Shown piece after piece: positions 46,841 through 60,415 of a DNA stretch of 64,000 bases (its first letter is position 1; each line of letters begins with the position of its first letter). Source of the stretch: Dicaeum eximium (taxonomy: Eukaryota; Chordata; Aves; Passeriformes; Dicaeidae); the NCBI GenBank assembly GCA_013396995.1, contig VWZP01007508.1:467332-531331 (forward strand), read 5' to 3'. The translations under genes and the position numbers were made by a program. The notes under the pieces are model-generated. The model worked only from the letters and a program-made list of their open reading frames with translations. It ran no database searches and was not told where the DNA came from.

Positions 46841-49800
46841 GTAAAAACTTTCCTTTTACTGTAAAAGAGAAAAAAAGCAAGACCCACCTGTTGAAATATT
46901 CCACAAGGGCACAAGACAAATCCTTATTTACTCTGTATTAAGAATAGTGGGTGTATTCAAAACTGTGGTCTTTTGTATACTTGTAAATATTCTTACCTAA
47001 AGTTGCACTTTGGCATCCCTAACTCAAACACTTGTCAACAGTAACACTAAAGAATCAGAATTTAAAGCAAAATTATCATTCTAACAAGTCTCAATGTATA
47101 GCCTTTACCAAAAGGCTAAATACATGTAGTGTTCATACTAAAGTCATTGAATAATGATGTTAAATATATTTTTTAAAAAAATATTCTCTATGATATCGCC
47201 AAGATAAGTCAACTGCATACTTTCACCCTGAGACGTATCTCACTCATATCACCTTATGCAAAAATGATCTAGTTCCTAAAAAAGAAACTATTAAAAAAAA
47301 AACAAACTGGCAAGGTCTGTCTTGAGACTGTGCATCGAAATGGAATTGCTGAGTGTCGTGTGGGACAGCAGAGTCCAAACGGAAAGGGGACGTGTGGCAG
47401 AGGTGGGGACCGGGCAGTTCTGGGGTGCCGTGGTGCTTGGAGGACGTGGTTTGCATACTGAGCTTGGCATGGATGCTAATGTTGCCTTAAATGTTGATCT
47501 CAGTTTTTAGCGTCTGTATTGATGGAAAATGGACTCGAGCAACTTAACTTAAAAATACCCAAATAAAAACTGAAATGGGAGACATGGTATTTGTGGTGTC
47601 TGTGTAAGGAATATATAATTTTTGGTGGAAAAAGGCTCTCGGTGTGAAGACGCAAAGTTTGCAGTGTCCCTGAAGGTCTCTCCTCTGCAAAATTAAGATT
47701 CCAACAGACTTGGAGAAAATGTGGACAAGTCAGCATAGCTTAAGCTATAGGGTTTGCCAGTGTGTTTGAGTTGTAGCAGCAGCAGCAGAGAATGAGGAAC
47801 TGAGAATTTGTTTGGGAAAAATGCTATGTACAAAGGGACTCAACTTCATATTCCATGAAAATGTTCTAGAAAAATCCACCCAGGAGTTGGGGATGAGCAG
47901 AGTGCTCCCTCTGCTGTGTCACATCACTGTTCCCACTCTGTGTATCACAGCATTCCTACTGTAGAAAAGAGAATTACAACATTACAGGCCTTAGAGGAGG
48001 GGAGAGGGTTGTTTGCTCTTCTCTGTGTTCAGTAACAAAACATCCATGGCGTAGGTGGAGGAATGAAGTGAGCTTAGGCTTTGAAGAGTTGTTACTGGGG
48101 TATTATATCAATGATTTCTCTTTCCTATCTAACAAGTGTTTTCTATAAAAACCCTTCCTTTTGATGGAGCCTTAGAATTACTACACTAAAAAATAAAATA
48201 CTTAGCATGCCACATGTGTGGGTCACTGGTTATGTAATGGTACACAAACAGCTAACAGACCCAAGAACAAATGTTCACAATTTTGTGTCACATCCCACAC
48301 ACATTATTTGTATCTGATATTTTGTGAATTTCAGACATAACAAAAATGCGGTGATCTTGTCCAAACACTGTCATTTTGCCTTTTCATCCTGTAATATTCT
48401 TGGAGAATATTGAAGTAGCTGCACCACATTTCTCATTTTTCATATTTGTGATCATCCAAATATTTTGTCTGTTCATGATTATCCTGTGGTTGCTTTGGAG
48501 AGTCAGAAAACTGGAATTAATCTACCCATTCCTCAGTTATGCTGAAGTTCATGCTGAGTATCACTGTCGCACCTACTTTCTGGGGGTTTGTATTTCAAAA
48601 GTTTCTTCCCCAATTTTGGCTACTGTGCAAGCCAAGGGCAGTGGTAGCATCCACATTCTTATTTAGGAAATTTTCATCTTTTGAGTTTTTTCACATCCAA
48701 TTTTTCATTAATTGACTGTCAATAAGGATGCTGCAAGTTCAGCATTGTTTCCTCTCTTTACTTATCAGTCAACATCCAGTGGGGAATTATGTTTTGTCCA
48801 GTTTCAACTTGCATAATGTAGTTCAAGATTCTTCCTTCCTCTTCAAATTGTGCCTAGAAGTCAGAATCTGCCCACCTAGAATAGGAAACATTGCTTAATT
48901 TTGGCACGTTTTAGGTTTTTCCATTGCCTACTCTTTGGTGAAGATGTGTTTAAGTGTCTTTTGGGAGATTCACAGAGAGCTGATACTTTTATCTGTAAAA
49001 CAGACAATAGTAGGAGTTGTAAATAGTTAGGCTAAAAGCACCACAGTACTATCGTGGAAGGAGATACAAAGGTAGCAGTTCTTTCAGGTATTAAATAGTG
49101 CTCCTTCTTGCCCCTATGCTCCCCTAGAAAAACCTGAGGCATAGTCTTTATTTATTTTATTTATTGATGCCTTGTGTATGTTTAGCAAATATCAATGAAT
49201 ACTTTGTTGTTTGATGAATTTCTCTCACTGTTCAACTCAGAATTCTTTTAAGTCAAGCCTGTCACCAAACAGGAGCTCCAAAACTTGATAGTGCATCTGA
49301 ATTCTGTTAACTGCCCGGGATTGATACAAGGTACAATATCCCTGTTCACATCAAGACCTCCAGTAAATTCAAATTGATAATATCATAAAATTGTGTGTGA
49401 TTATGAGAGAAGCTAAATATAGTGAGCAATAGTGCAGGTAGAACACTCTCAAGTTTAATTAATTGTATGCACAGGCTTTGCTTATGTTGTGTTGCTTTTG
49501 TGCCATCACAATAGTTAAAACTTAATTTTGCTTCTGCTGTGCTCTCATTATCCCTCACGTGAAATATTTTAATGCAGTAGTTGAAGCTAGTGCTTGCACT
49601 AAGTTTTCACTCAAAAATACTTTGACTGTTTAGTATAAAGCATTGAAATCTTTGTAGTGTTTCATGAAGTCAAATGATTTAGAATTGAAACTTTAAAAAG
49701 ATACTGTTGAAGACTTGGTACTGGAATTGACATTGATTTTTTATGAAGTTGGGCAGCCTGTTTCTCCGGGGTGCCAGCAAGATTCTCTTTAGATTCATTT

Positions 49801-52800
49801 TAATTTTCAAAGAGCTCTCATTTTCAGTGCTCCCCAAATTAGGGTAAATCATGTATTTGCTTCAAAGCAAAATTAAATTCAAAAATTTCTTCTACTTTTT
49901 GTTCTTAAAACAACTAGTTTTCTCCATCTTTAAAACTGTTTTCTGGCCAAAAGCCAGTCAAAATTTAAGTCAAAATTAACTTGGCTTCTTCCACTTCAGG
50001 CCCCTGACTGAAAGGAAAGCTTGCAGTAAGTCTTTATCTGGTATGAGTATGAAAAGCTGGAAAATATCCCATCAAGTGCTAATGAACCAGAGCCAGGAAT
50101 AAATTGAGCTGGTTTTGGTATGTGGGATGGTGTCACTGACCACTGCGTGTGTGATGTGTGTTAGCAGTGGCAGGGCAGGCTCTAGGTCTTCTGACAGTCC
50201 CAGGAAGTCTCATTCTGTTGCTGCAGCAATCAGACATCTGGTTTAATCCAGAAATCTGCATTTTGCATGCCCTTCTTCACGCATAGGCCTTTGAGACTTT
50301 GTTTCTTCAGTGACACAGATTTCTGAAGAGAAAAATAATTTTTCAGATAAACTGGTTTTATCAGTTATTATTTCAGTCATTAAAACCACACAGCTGATCA
50401 CACAGTGGCAGCTGAGACAAGTTTCTCAGCCTAGGAACAAAACTCAAACACGTAGATATTTCCTGTAATGCTGAATGTGTTTTAGTTCAAAGACTACTGC
50501 ACACAAGTTTTTGTCAAGCAAGCGGATTTTCTATTTTTGCTATCAAAACTAAATTTGCTGTCAATAAAGTCATGCATACCCTAGCAACTTGCTATGGACT
50601 ACCAGTAAATTATTTTAGCTGTTGTCTGAAAGGCCCCAGTTGAAAAGTATTTCTCTTCTAGCCTAGGTCACCGCATGCCTTTTGCCTTTTGGTGTTCAGG
50701 TATTTCCTGGGAACATGGTTCTGTGCAACTTTCCCACTTTATCTTTTCTCAGAGCTGCTCCCCATTTCACATTGAGACACCATGCATATTTAATTCTTTT
50801 AAATTAAATTCATACAATACTTGAGATGAGGGGAGCTTTCCTTCTTTCATTACAGCATCTCAAGAAAACTGATAACTTTATTTGAAAAATATGTATGTGC
50901 AACCCAAACAGACAGAGTTCCTTCAATTTATACTGGGATTGCAGCCCAGTGATTTATGTTAATTTTCATTATCAGTTTGAGTTACATGAGAGTGTGATGA
51001 GGCCTCCAGACACTCCAAATTACAAGTGACTGTATTACTGCTGCCACTGGAGTATATAAGAAGCTAGGATTTTAGATAAAATTCTTCTCACCAAGCCAGG
51101 ATGAACTGAGATTATGAAAACTGTGCGTGTCAGGGAGTGGAGAAGGGCATGGGAAAAGGGAGCCCTGGCTGGCTGCTGGTGCCTGGCAAAGCAATGAATT
51201 GATGCCAGTGTTCAGCAGAGAGGAAAACAGCAGATAGGAGCAGCTCGGTGCATCTTCAGCTGGTAGACAGAGGATCAGAGCATTGGGCAGGAGAAAGGCA
51301 GTGCCTGTGGCAGGGTGGGGTGTAGGAAAGCTCACGGTGCTCATGGAAGAGCTGCAGGTGAGCAGGCCCTGGAAGTGGATCCCACACGGGCACACCTTCA
51401 GCAGCAGGGGAAGGCTTCCCATCTCCTCTGCTTCCCTCGGGGCAGCTGCTTTCTCTGTTCCCCAAAACCTCTCTCCATACTTGTCTCACTCCCTGTTTTG
51501 TTTCTGACCTTTACTTGTCTGATCAGATCTAAATTTAGCTGAGAAATGTTTGAGAAGCAAAGATGATCCCTGTTAGCTCGGTCCCTAGGGGTGCCTAGAA
51601 TACTTGCAGGTGCTCTGATGTGCTGCAAGCCAAAAGGGAAAAGTTATTTGTTTCTCTAAGTGCTCTGAAACTAGTGGCTAGTTCAAGTTGTGCATGTATT
51701 TATTGGAATTTTGGGGAGTGGGGAGGCTGAGTGTGGTCTGCTGGGCTGCCACGAGGGCTGACACTGAATCTGAGCCTGGATTTCAAACACCCTCAGCATT
51801 TGACAAGTGATTATCGCTCTTTGGAATTAGATGTAACAGCACTGGGGAAAGAGGTTAACGTGAAGCCAGCATCAAGTATGCTGAACTCTGGTCTTTGGAA
51901 ATACCATTGCTAATGTTGCTATCAGTGTATTTCCAGGAGAACATCACAGCTTTGTTTATCAAGAGCCCACTTGGCCAAATTATTATCAGCTGCTGGAGAT
52001 GGGTACAAAGGATGCGCTGTCGTCTCTTCTTGACTTTCCAAATTTGGGCCATTCTTTCCATGATGTAACATACTTATCTGTTATGTGGGTATTCTCAAAT
52101 GTGGAATAACCTGTAATACAGGATTTTATCCATACAGTAAAATATAGGTTCCTTTGCCTTATGTTTATTGCTTTAACCAAAACCATTTGATTATAAATTT
52201 TCTTGGCTTTCTTCAGTGTAGCTGAGCTGACCAAAAATTGCTACTACACTGCTGTGTCCCATAACTAATTATTGCTAATGTTATTTTGAGATATTGTGTA
52301 ATTAATATTGTTATTTTCTGTAGGACAGAATTCCTAGCACCACACCTAAAATAAAGCCTCTCTTGGTACATCCACTGAATGTTTTTTCAACCACAAACCA
52401 CACAGCAAACATGCCTGTTCTATTTCATCTGCACAGGGGAAAAAGAAAAATATATGATATGGCAGTAAAAGTGGGCTCAAATATCAATGCTAATAAATAC
52501 TTGAGGAAATAAATGCTACTGAGAACTGTTACCTTTGGTGCTCTTAAAGGAACTTGGTAGGTAACACAAACACTTAATTTTTGGACTGCTAATATGTGGT
52601 TAAAACAAACCTGAGCTTCTGCTGCATTAGGTAAAGCTGTTCCTTTTAAAGACAAAAGCCCAGTGACACTTTGCACTTCAACAAGAAATAGTCATACAGC
52701 CCTTGAAAAAGAGGACAGTTAATATACAGGATTTCTTGCAAAATCAGGAATTAATGTTATCAAACTCTGGTTTGCAAGGCTTGAATGGGAGAGGAGAGAG

Positions 52801-55800
52801 AGCCCTGCAGTCCTTTTTGAGAACAAGCATGGATAGTAGTTAAAAAGGGAGATGAGTACTTGGGAAACAAACCCTCATAGCAGCCAACATCTGAACTTTT
52901 TGCTGCTGGGTTAATGCTAATATGGTACAAAATACTTTTGCAAATATGAGTGTTATCCTGCATTTGTCTATAAAATGCAAAGTCCAGGCCTTTATGAGAC
53001 GACATTTACAAATACAACACGTGCACAATAAGAAAAGTATGAAGTAGATCCTAAAACTCTGTGCCCTTGCCTGGTTACACAAGGTGGCATTGAATGAGGA
53101 GAGGGGCAGAGGAGTGGGCAGGGCAGCAGCAGGGCAAATGGGGAAAATGGGAAAAATGTTCTTTACGTATAGTACTTGAAAAAGGCTGCCATACTGCTTG
53201 ATTTGCACAGGTTGGCAGAGACCCTGGGAGAATGGAAGACTAAAAATCTCAAACCCAGGAAGGATAGAAATTATAAACTGTGTTTTTATCTTGGGTCAGT
53301 GCCTTTGAATTATGTTTCAGGAGCATGGCAACATTTTCTTCTGAAGAGAAAGACTGAGAATGAAATTGGGGTAGAAAAATATGCAATTTGCATTAATTTT
53401 ATCATTTTAGTATGTTATTTAAATGGATATTTTGAATTGATAACTGATATTATCTCTGAAGGGGAAAAGAGGATTGCCATGAGATCCACAGGTGATTAAT
53501 GTCCTTGCACATTCTGGATGGATGAAATGGCAGGAAGGAAATGGCAGAAGCCACCATGAGCCACCAGAGCTCTAAATGGGATTCTGCCAAAGGGTGCTCC
53601 AAAAGACAACTGTGGGGCATATGGAGTTTGGGGGGAAGTGCTGGAAGTTTGGATTGATGGTGCAGTTCCAGGAATTGTTGTCCTCTAGAAACTGCTGAAA
53701 TATGGGAAGCTTTTGAGCAGTAATAGCTCAGTTTGCAGCAGTCTTTTAGCATGGCATTTTGGGAATAGGATGTTGCTGTGCTTGAGGGATGTTCTGCTCT
53801 GGATGGTTTGCTGCAGCCTGCATTGGGAAGACATTCACAGATGTCTCTTGTGCTAAAGGGTTCCTATATCTGGAATGAGAGATTCCCTGGTGATTTTTCT
53901 GTGTGCCATTTAACATGTCACCTTCAGCCAGCTTCCCAGGGATGCTGAAGTGTGTGGGGTAAGACTGAAATGCCATGATCCAAGTGCTGAACTCTGCCCT
54001 GAGAAAGGAAGCTTCTATGTATTATTCAAATCATTGTCCCAAGACCAGCTGCAGGACTCAGTGGAGTGTTTGGGGGGTGTTGCCCTGGTCTCTCACGGTA
54101 CATTTTATGCAGAGTTTGTGGATAGTGCATCCTGCTGGAGCTGATCTCTGTCAACTCAGGTAAATTCAGAGGTGCTTTCCCTTCCCTTTAAGTGGTAACA
54201 CCCAGAGCTTTGCCAAGTCCTAGCAAAAGCTGCTAATATGCTATAGAAATAGAAACAAGCCAAAAGGTGGCTGCAGCTGTTGTTTACTACATGATTTCAC
54301 AGTTTGGTTCCATATGTGCCTCTGTGGAAAAGAAGTGCTTCAGAATCAGCAAATAAAAATTCAACAAACTGGAGAAGATAAGTGAAGCTAACCCACCTTC
54401 AGTGGATTAATTAATTTCTACATTACACCAGAGCCTTTATGGTGTATTATCCAATCCCAACTCCCCAAAGGATTTAATGTAGATCAGAAATACCTCTGAG
54501 CCTAATCATGTCAGTGGAATTCTTCCACATTAAAATAAAATACCAAATCTGCACATTTGCTGAACATGTTGAAGTTGTGTGGAATAAAAGACAGTTTGGA
54601 CATTCTGTTAATGTGATGGAGAATATTTTGATGTTGTAATTTGCTCTAAAAGCATGTGCAGCTAATTGCTGCATGAGGCACTGAAGTCAGACTGACTTTT
54701 CACAGATGCAAACACTTCCATCTCCCAACCAAGGAGTCTCCACTCATTTTGCAGTACAGTGTGTTAGAAAGCATTGATAGGTTTTCCTCTTGTTGACTAT
54801 GTTTTATCTTTTATCTGAAAAAAATTCATACTTCTGCCTTGTCAGAAAATATTTTATTTCTTTAGATTCTGTTACAATTATGGGCAACAAGAAATCTCCT
54901 GTGCTCAGAAGAAGAGATAAGATTCTTCTGTTCTGATCCAGGGACTGTATATTTGCACACTTTGCATTTTGTGCACTCCACACGTCATTGACATGTGTGT
55001 GACATGCCAGCTGAGGCAGAATCTTTTTTACATGATGTTAAACAGCTCATGCTAGAAACCATTATAAGAATTAGTGTGTAGCAAACTGGAGAATTTACCT
55101 GTGAGCTGCAGGTGAGTTCCATTTGGATGGCTGGGTTGGGAGGCATGGAATAGGATGGAACCTGCAGTCAGCCCTCCTTCTCTGTGCAATAGGATGGATA
55201 CATCATCCTAAAGCACTTTTTAAAGATCCCTCAGCTACTGTGTTTTAATGGCTGTAGCAGTACTTCAGATAAGCCAAGCATCTTCCATGAGATGGATCTT
55301 TCCTTGCTTTGCTGCAGCACTTTTGGATTTAGCTGACTCTCAGAAGGGATCAATTGCTCTGCTCTTGAGTGATATTGTGGCCAACTAGAGCATTTCTCTG
55401 TGATTACTTGAATAGAAACAGCATGTATTGCATACTGCAGCACTTAGTTTGACTTATAACTAACTTCCTGAACAGCATTGTCAACGATAAAAATATTTGG
55501 AGCTCTCCATTTTCTTGGCACGTTGCTTGACAGGCCCATTCCTTTGCTGTCATAGGTAGCAAAATTCAGGAAAATGTGCAGCTGAACAGCTGTCATATAT
55601 GTGGGACCAGGAAAAGGGCTATTCTTAGTTCCTTTGTTTTTTTTACTGTTACTCCTGAAGCCTTTTTCAGGGGTGAAATTATGGCCTGCTTAACTATTTG
55701 GCAAAGCTTGCCCTGAGTTCAGCAAAGCAGAGGTTCTGTCCCTCATGAAGGTTATCATATCTGTTAAATTGAGTTTGAGCTCTGGTCACATGGAAACCAG

Positions 55801-56520
55801 TATTTGCTGTTATTATTAAAGCTGCTTTTCTTTCAGCAGAGTACTTTGGAACCATGTTTCTGTCCTCTCTGGATTTACCATCATAATTTCCAAAATACTG
55901 TGCTCTGGAAAAAGAACAAAAATAATACATGTTAATAACCATGGGATGCTGGGAAACTTCACATGGGTTTGGAAGTGACACCATAAATTGCTTTTAATTC
56001 TGTGGATTTATGATTTCACAAAAGAAATTATGAGATTGTGTTTGCTACAAGCAGTAATCAAGATGAATGTATGATGCAGGAATTATTTTATTGCAGAGTC
56101 AGCTGGTTGGACTGTAGCTCTTCAGCAATGCAGCAGCTATAGAAACTGGTTAGTGCTTCCTATGCCCTGTGGTCTGGTTATCTGCAAAATAATGGAAAAC
56201 TTTCATGTCACAGCACTCAGAATCTGAGAGCAGAGCCCAAGAAGTGATCTCCCTTGGGCTGGTTATGTTTGCTGTGTTAAATGGGACTTGGTCCTTCAAC
56301 ATTCACCTTCAAAGACATAGCTCAAAATAAACTGGTGTAGAGCCATAATTTATAGTATTGGCTACAGAATTTTTCCCAATTATCTCTGGAATTATTTATA
56401 TGTAAAGCACATACTCCTAGCTGCCAGGTGTGGTATAAGGTGTATGAAATTCATTACCATGTGTAATAAGCAATTGCCCCTGGGTCAGCAGAGCCCTGAA
56501 ACTGCCTGCAGACCTCTAAT
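46841..56520. other. Intergenic sequence after SBF2, no gene recognised
   Basis: Mostly AT-rich with GC-richer patches at 47,330-47,480 (about seven CpGs in 130 bases) and 51,110-51,450. I checked both strands for exons of the expected convergent neighbour SWAP70 and saw none. Open frames of 60-122 codons occur on both strands but none shows a family motif or splice-site pair that I can defend. Part of it may be the long 3' UTR of a minus-strand neighbour. Confidence 0.6.
47562..47567 (+). promoter_or_regulatory. AATAAA hexamer beyond the SBF2 UTR
   Basis: AATAAA in acccaaataaaaactg, followed by ggtatttgtggtgtctgtgt, a good GT-rich downstream element. It could end a longer SBF2 transcript of about 2.5 kb UTR, or be chance. 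Confidence 0.3.
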
Positions 56521-56622
56521 CCATCCATCCATCCATCCATCCATCCATCCATCCATCCATCCATCCATCCATCCATCCATCCATCCTTCCTTCCTTCCTT
56601 CCTTCCTTCCTTCCTTCCTTCC
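56521..56622. repeat. Compound tetranucleotide microsatellite (CCAT)16(CCTT)9
   Basis: Sixteen perfect CCAT units (56,521-56,584) run directly into nine perfect CCTT units plus CC (56,585-56,622). The units differ by one base, so one array probably arose from the other. Perfect units mean it is likely length-polymorphic. Frames through it give artificial HPSI / SFLP repeats on one strand and WMDG / KEGR on the other; these are not genes. Confidence 0.97.
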
Positions 56623-57630
56623 AGCGGTGCTGGCCTCCTGCCAAACGCACCATGGTGTGTTGGTGTCACTCCCAGTGTCACTGGACACTTTAGGATGGAC
56701 AGCTCCAGTATTGGAAAATGGAGTTTGGCCCAGGCTTAGGACAGGAGCTGGTCCGGAAGCAAAGGCCAGGGCAGCTCTTTTGCTTCTGTACAGCCTCTTA
56801 GAGTGAGAGCAATTATTCACAGCCAGAGAGGAACTTCAGCAGGGCTGTTTGCTCTCCATGCTGTGAGAGATCCACCTGGAGAAGAAACTCAGAGACATTT
56901 CCTTTTGTCCTGATCCAATGCAGGGCCAAGCTTGATGGCTCCCTCCCGTCGAGCTGCAGGCCAAGGAATTCTCCAGAAGCACAGGAAAACACGGATCTGT
57001 TGTTCTGGTTCAAACCAAACTTCAGTGAAGCCACATGAGGTAACTCCTGGTGTTTTATGGCAGAGAAGATCAGCATTGCAGGTGTGAGGTGGAGCTGCTG
57101 GGTGTTCCCACGAGCGGGAAGGGCTGGGCCCGGCTCCAGCTTGGCGCCAACACGGTTTGCCAGAGATGTTTTTATTGTGGGAGAGGGAAATGCAATGCTT
57201 TCAGACTCAGTGTTGCCAGTATTTCTCTGCCTCAGAGCCTTCAGATGGAGGTTTTTCATATGGTTTGCACTGAAAAATTATTTGCATTGCATTTCATATG
57301 GTTTGCCATGCACATCCTGCGTTGCTCTCTGTTTAGACGTGGCTTTGTATTGGTCAGTGCCAGGGTTCCAGTCAAGATTTCTGCACTATTGTTACAGTGT
57401 GTCACAGATAAAATTGCTTTGTCAAGACACCACAAAAATGCTTCTGTGTCTTTGGCATCTGTGCTCAGCATGCTGGAACTATTTATTTAATTTACATTTT
57501 TTTTCTTTTTCCCCACTATCCATTATTTAGAATGTAGAAACAGTAGCACATCTTCCTTTTAACTCTGGTTTTGGTAAAGTTATAAGCATTCCTTCTGAAG
57601 GGTCTGTGGCTCTGTTCATTGGAAAGGGTC
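56623..57630. other. GC-richer intergenic segment, no gene recognised
   Basis: Between the microsatellite and the CR1 copy. Open frames of 148 codons (minus, 56,813-57,259) and 157 and 146 codons (plus, from about 57,050) overlap in the same 400 bases, which at this composition is what chance gives. A small cluster of CpGs occurs at 57,105-57,160. Confidence 0.6.
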
Positions 57631-58002
57631 CTAGAATGGGTTGGGAGGGACCTTAAAGATCATCCAGTTCCATCCCCTCTGCCATGGGCAGGGACACTTT
57701 CCACTATCCCAGGTTGCTCTGAGCCCCATCCAAGCTGGCTTTGAACACTTCCAGGGATGGGGCATCCACATCTGCTCTGGGCGACCTGTGCCAGGGCCTC
57801 ACCATCCCCACAGTAAAGAATTTCTTCCTAATTCCTAATTTAACCCTGCCTTCCTTCAGTTTGAGGCCAGTTTCCACTTGTACCTGCACCTGAAAAAGTC
57901 CCTTTCCAGCTCCCTTGCAGCCCCTTTAGGCACTAGAAGGTGCTCTAAGGTCTCCCCAGAGCATTCTTTTCTCCAAGGCTGGACAACCCCAACTCTCAGG
58001 TT
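57631..58002 (-). mobile_element. CR1 LINE 3' end, well preserved
   Basis: The plus strand begins ctagaatgggttgggaggga followed by ccttaaagatcatccagttc, the reverse complement of the CR1 3' terminus, and continues with catgggcagggacactttcc, the phrase cccaggttgctctgagcccc, and ttccagggatggggcatcca. The element is truncated at its 5' end near 58,000, as is normal for CR1. It is much closer to the consensus I remember than the copy at 8,011, so it is younger. The phrase gggcagggacactttccact is common in songbird genomes (recalled, not checked). Confidence 0.93.
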
Positions 58003-59181
58003 TCTTTTATTTCTTTCATTTTTCCAAAGACACAAATTCAGAGAAATCATGAGGTCAACTTCATTATTTAAAACAAAACAAAACCAAACCAAGGCATGGA
58101 CACATAGCAAATAATACTGTTATCTTCTATAAAGAATTTGCTCAAGCCTACACAACCTTGAGCTGAATATTAATTATTTGTGTTTTTAACCCACGGAGAA
58201 TGGAACCAGTTCTGGAAGTGCTAACTGAAACACTGCTTTGTAGTGAGACAAATGGAGGATCTTGTGAATTGAAAAGCAGAAACAGCAGAGAATTGTACTT
58301 TATCTTTTTTCTGTCCTCTTTATCTGCTTTTTATCTTAGCAGTCAATTATCTCAGGAACCAAGCACATCTGTATTCCACCATGAGATTTGAGGAAGCTGG
58401 AACAGTGCAGTGGATTCTGTGAGGAACATGACATGAAGGCTGCAACTGTTCATGGATACAGAGAAATCTCAAGAGGGAGCATCCCACGCCTGCTGCTCAG
58501 CAATAGGGACAAATACTCTGTCCTTCTGCCTTTTCCATAACAAAATACTGTTGTCCATAATACCAGAGAGCATTTGCAGTCTCTAAAGTCCTACAAAATT
58601 ATGCACCAGGATCAGGCTTTCACTCTTGCAATATGATAGCTCCTACATTTTTTTTTCGTAGTTATCCAGGTGTTCTACTTATTCTGATTATCCTGAGTTT
58701 CTCATCTTGTCATTATCTGAGGAAGTTCTTGGCTTGACTAAAGCAAAAATTTACACTCTGTGTAGTTTTTCTGGGTGGGCATTTCCAAAGTTTTGGCGTA
58801 TTTCAAAATTATTTATGTCTCCTTGTTCCAGGTCTTCTAGTCCTTTATGTAGTAAGACCAAGAGGACAAAGAGTGTAGTATATTTTTTCACTCTGTGCAC
58901 AGTTATCTTTCTGCATGCTGCAGTTTAAAATACAGAGGAGGTTGCCTGATTTACAGTGAAGGTGGCTGCCACTTTGGGGCTGTGATTCTTTTTCTTCTTG
59001 AGACTTCTTTTCCCTTCTTAATGTGGAACACCTTATGGACTACAAATACAACCTTATAGGGTCTGGGTACCTGGATGAGAGGGATTTGGGAGTAATTTTT
59101 GCTTATTTTCATTGATGTGGGGGGTTTTGTCTTTAGGAATCTTATTAGAGAGATACTCTTGACCTAAAAATTCCTCTTGCT

Positions 59182-59216
59182 GTTAATAATATCTCTGCTG
59201 TAATAATATCTCTGCT
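59182..59216. repeat. 17-bp tandem duplication
   Basis: gttaataatatctctgct (59,182-59,199) followed by gtaataatatctctgct (59,200-59,216). Intergenic. Confidence 0.93.
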
Positions 59217-59773
59217 ATAGAGCATTTATGACTGTGCTGCAATGTTTGCTTTGCAACCAAACTCCAGCTTTTTGGAAGATGAACATTCTATTTAAATACT
59301 GCTGGAAATTTTTGTTTTACCATGCTGTCCTTGGATGTAACAAACACTGTTCAGATGGGAAGTTAAAAGCAAAAGGTTTGAGAGGTTAGTTTTATTAATG
59401 TCTTCCTAAATGAATCCTAGGACTACAGAGTATGTTTCTTAATGCTTTCAAGAGAATTCCTAGAAATTACTTCAGATTGTTAGACAATGTCCTTCAGGAA
59501 CTTTTTCAAAATATTCAGATGCAATATAATGTTTACTAGTAAGTGAAACTCACTGCATGCTGTTCAATAGAGACAACTAACTCTCAATTCTGCTTTGTAA
59601 TTCCTCCAAAAAGAAAAGGTTTTCTGAAGACTCAAACCAATTCCTATTGCTCCTCGAGTTTCCCAGATGCCTTACTCCAGATGACAACTATTTGGTTTTA
59701 TGCAGATATCCTGAGGTATCTGTAAGACTGGATTCCAAAATGTCAATGCTGTTGTAGAGTATACATTGAATTT

Positions 59774-59792
59774 GGGCGGGGGGGAGGGAGGG
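59774..59792 (+). other. G-quadruplex motif
   Basis: GGG-C-GGGGGGG-A-GGG-A-GGG: four G runs of at least three with single-base loops, which meets the standard definition of a very stable G-quadruplex. It sits alone in AT-rich intergenic DNA. Confidence 0.85.
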
Positions 59793-60415
59793 ACTACATG
59801 AACCTAGTTTGTTTTTGAAGGACTTCACACATTCACGTGGCCTTTGGTAATAAATTGAGTTTAGCTCTCACTGATAATATTAAATAATGCTGATCTAGCC
59901 TTGCCTAGACCTGTGGGGGCTTTTTTTCTCTCCATTCCATGCCCCATCCCCAAAGATAAATGTATTGTTATGCTGGGTATGGATATTTATGCTTCAACAG
60001 TGCCTTGTGATATCTTCCACAATAAAGTTTATTCAGGAGCAGACCATCTGAACCTAGTTCAGTTTCTTGTTTTCAATTTGCTTGGGAGCTATTATTCTAA
60101 ACTTGTCAATGTAGAAATAGTCATTGGCTTTTGCAGTGCTCTAACCTTGTCCTCTTTTTGCTCTTTTAGTAATCTCATTTAATGAAATATGTTTCTTGCT
60201 GAGATATGTGATTAGCTGTAGCTCCCTCCTTCTCCAGTGACTATCCACACCAATTCCCTTAACGTTCATGACAGAAACAACTTTCCTTAAAGCCTCTACC
60301 TGCAGCCCAGATTCCTCTCTCAGTTCTGTGGACAGCTGGCATCCACTCAGCTCAAAAGCAGGAGGGACAGGAGCCCAGCCATGCTCTACTTCCTTTCCAC
60401 CATTTTTGGGACTCT

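Noticed and set aside
50600..50640. Minus-strand reading FNWGLSDN, reminiscent of the NWGP motif near the SWAP70 C-terminus
   Set aside because: Only three residues agree and the flanks do not fit SWAP70.
56444..56820. Open frames of 120 and 111 codons with HPSI / SFLP or WMDG / KEGR repeats
   Set aside because: They are translations of the CCAT/CCTT microsatellite; no independent coding signal on either side.
56813..57530. Overlapping frames of 148 (minus), 157 and 146 codons (plus)
   Set aside because: Three frames open over the same GC-richer segment is a composition effect; no domain, no splice-site logic and no similarity that I recognise.
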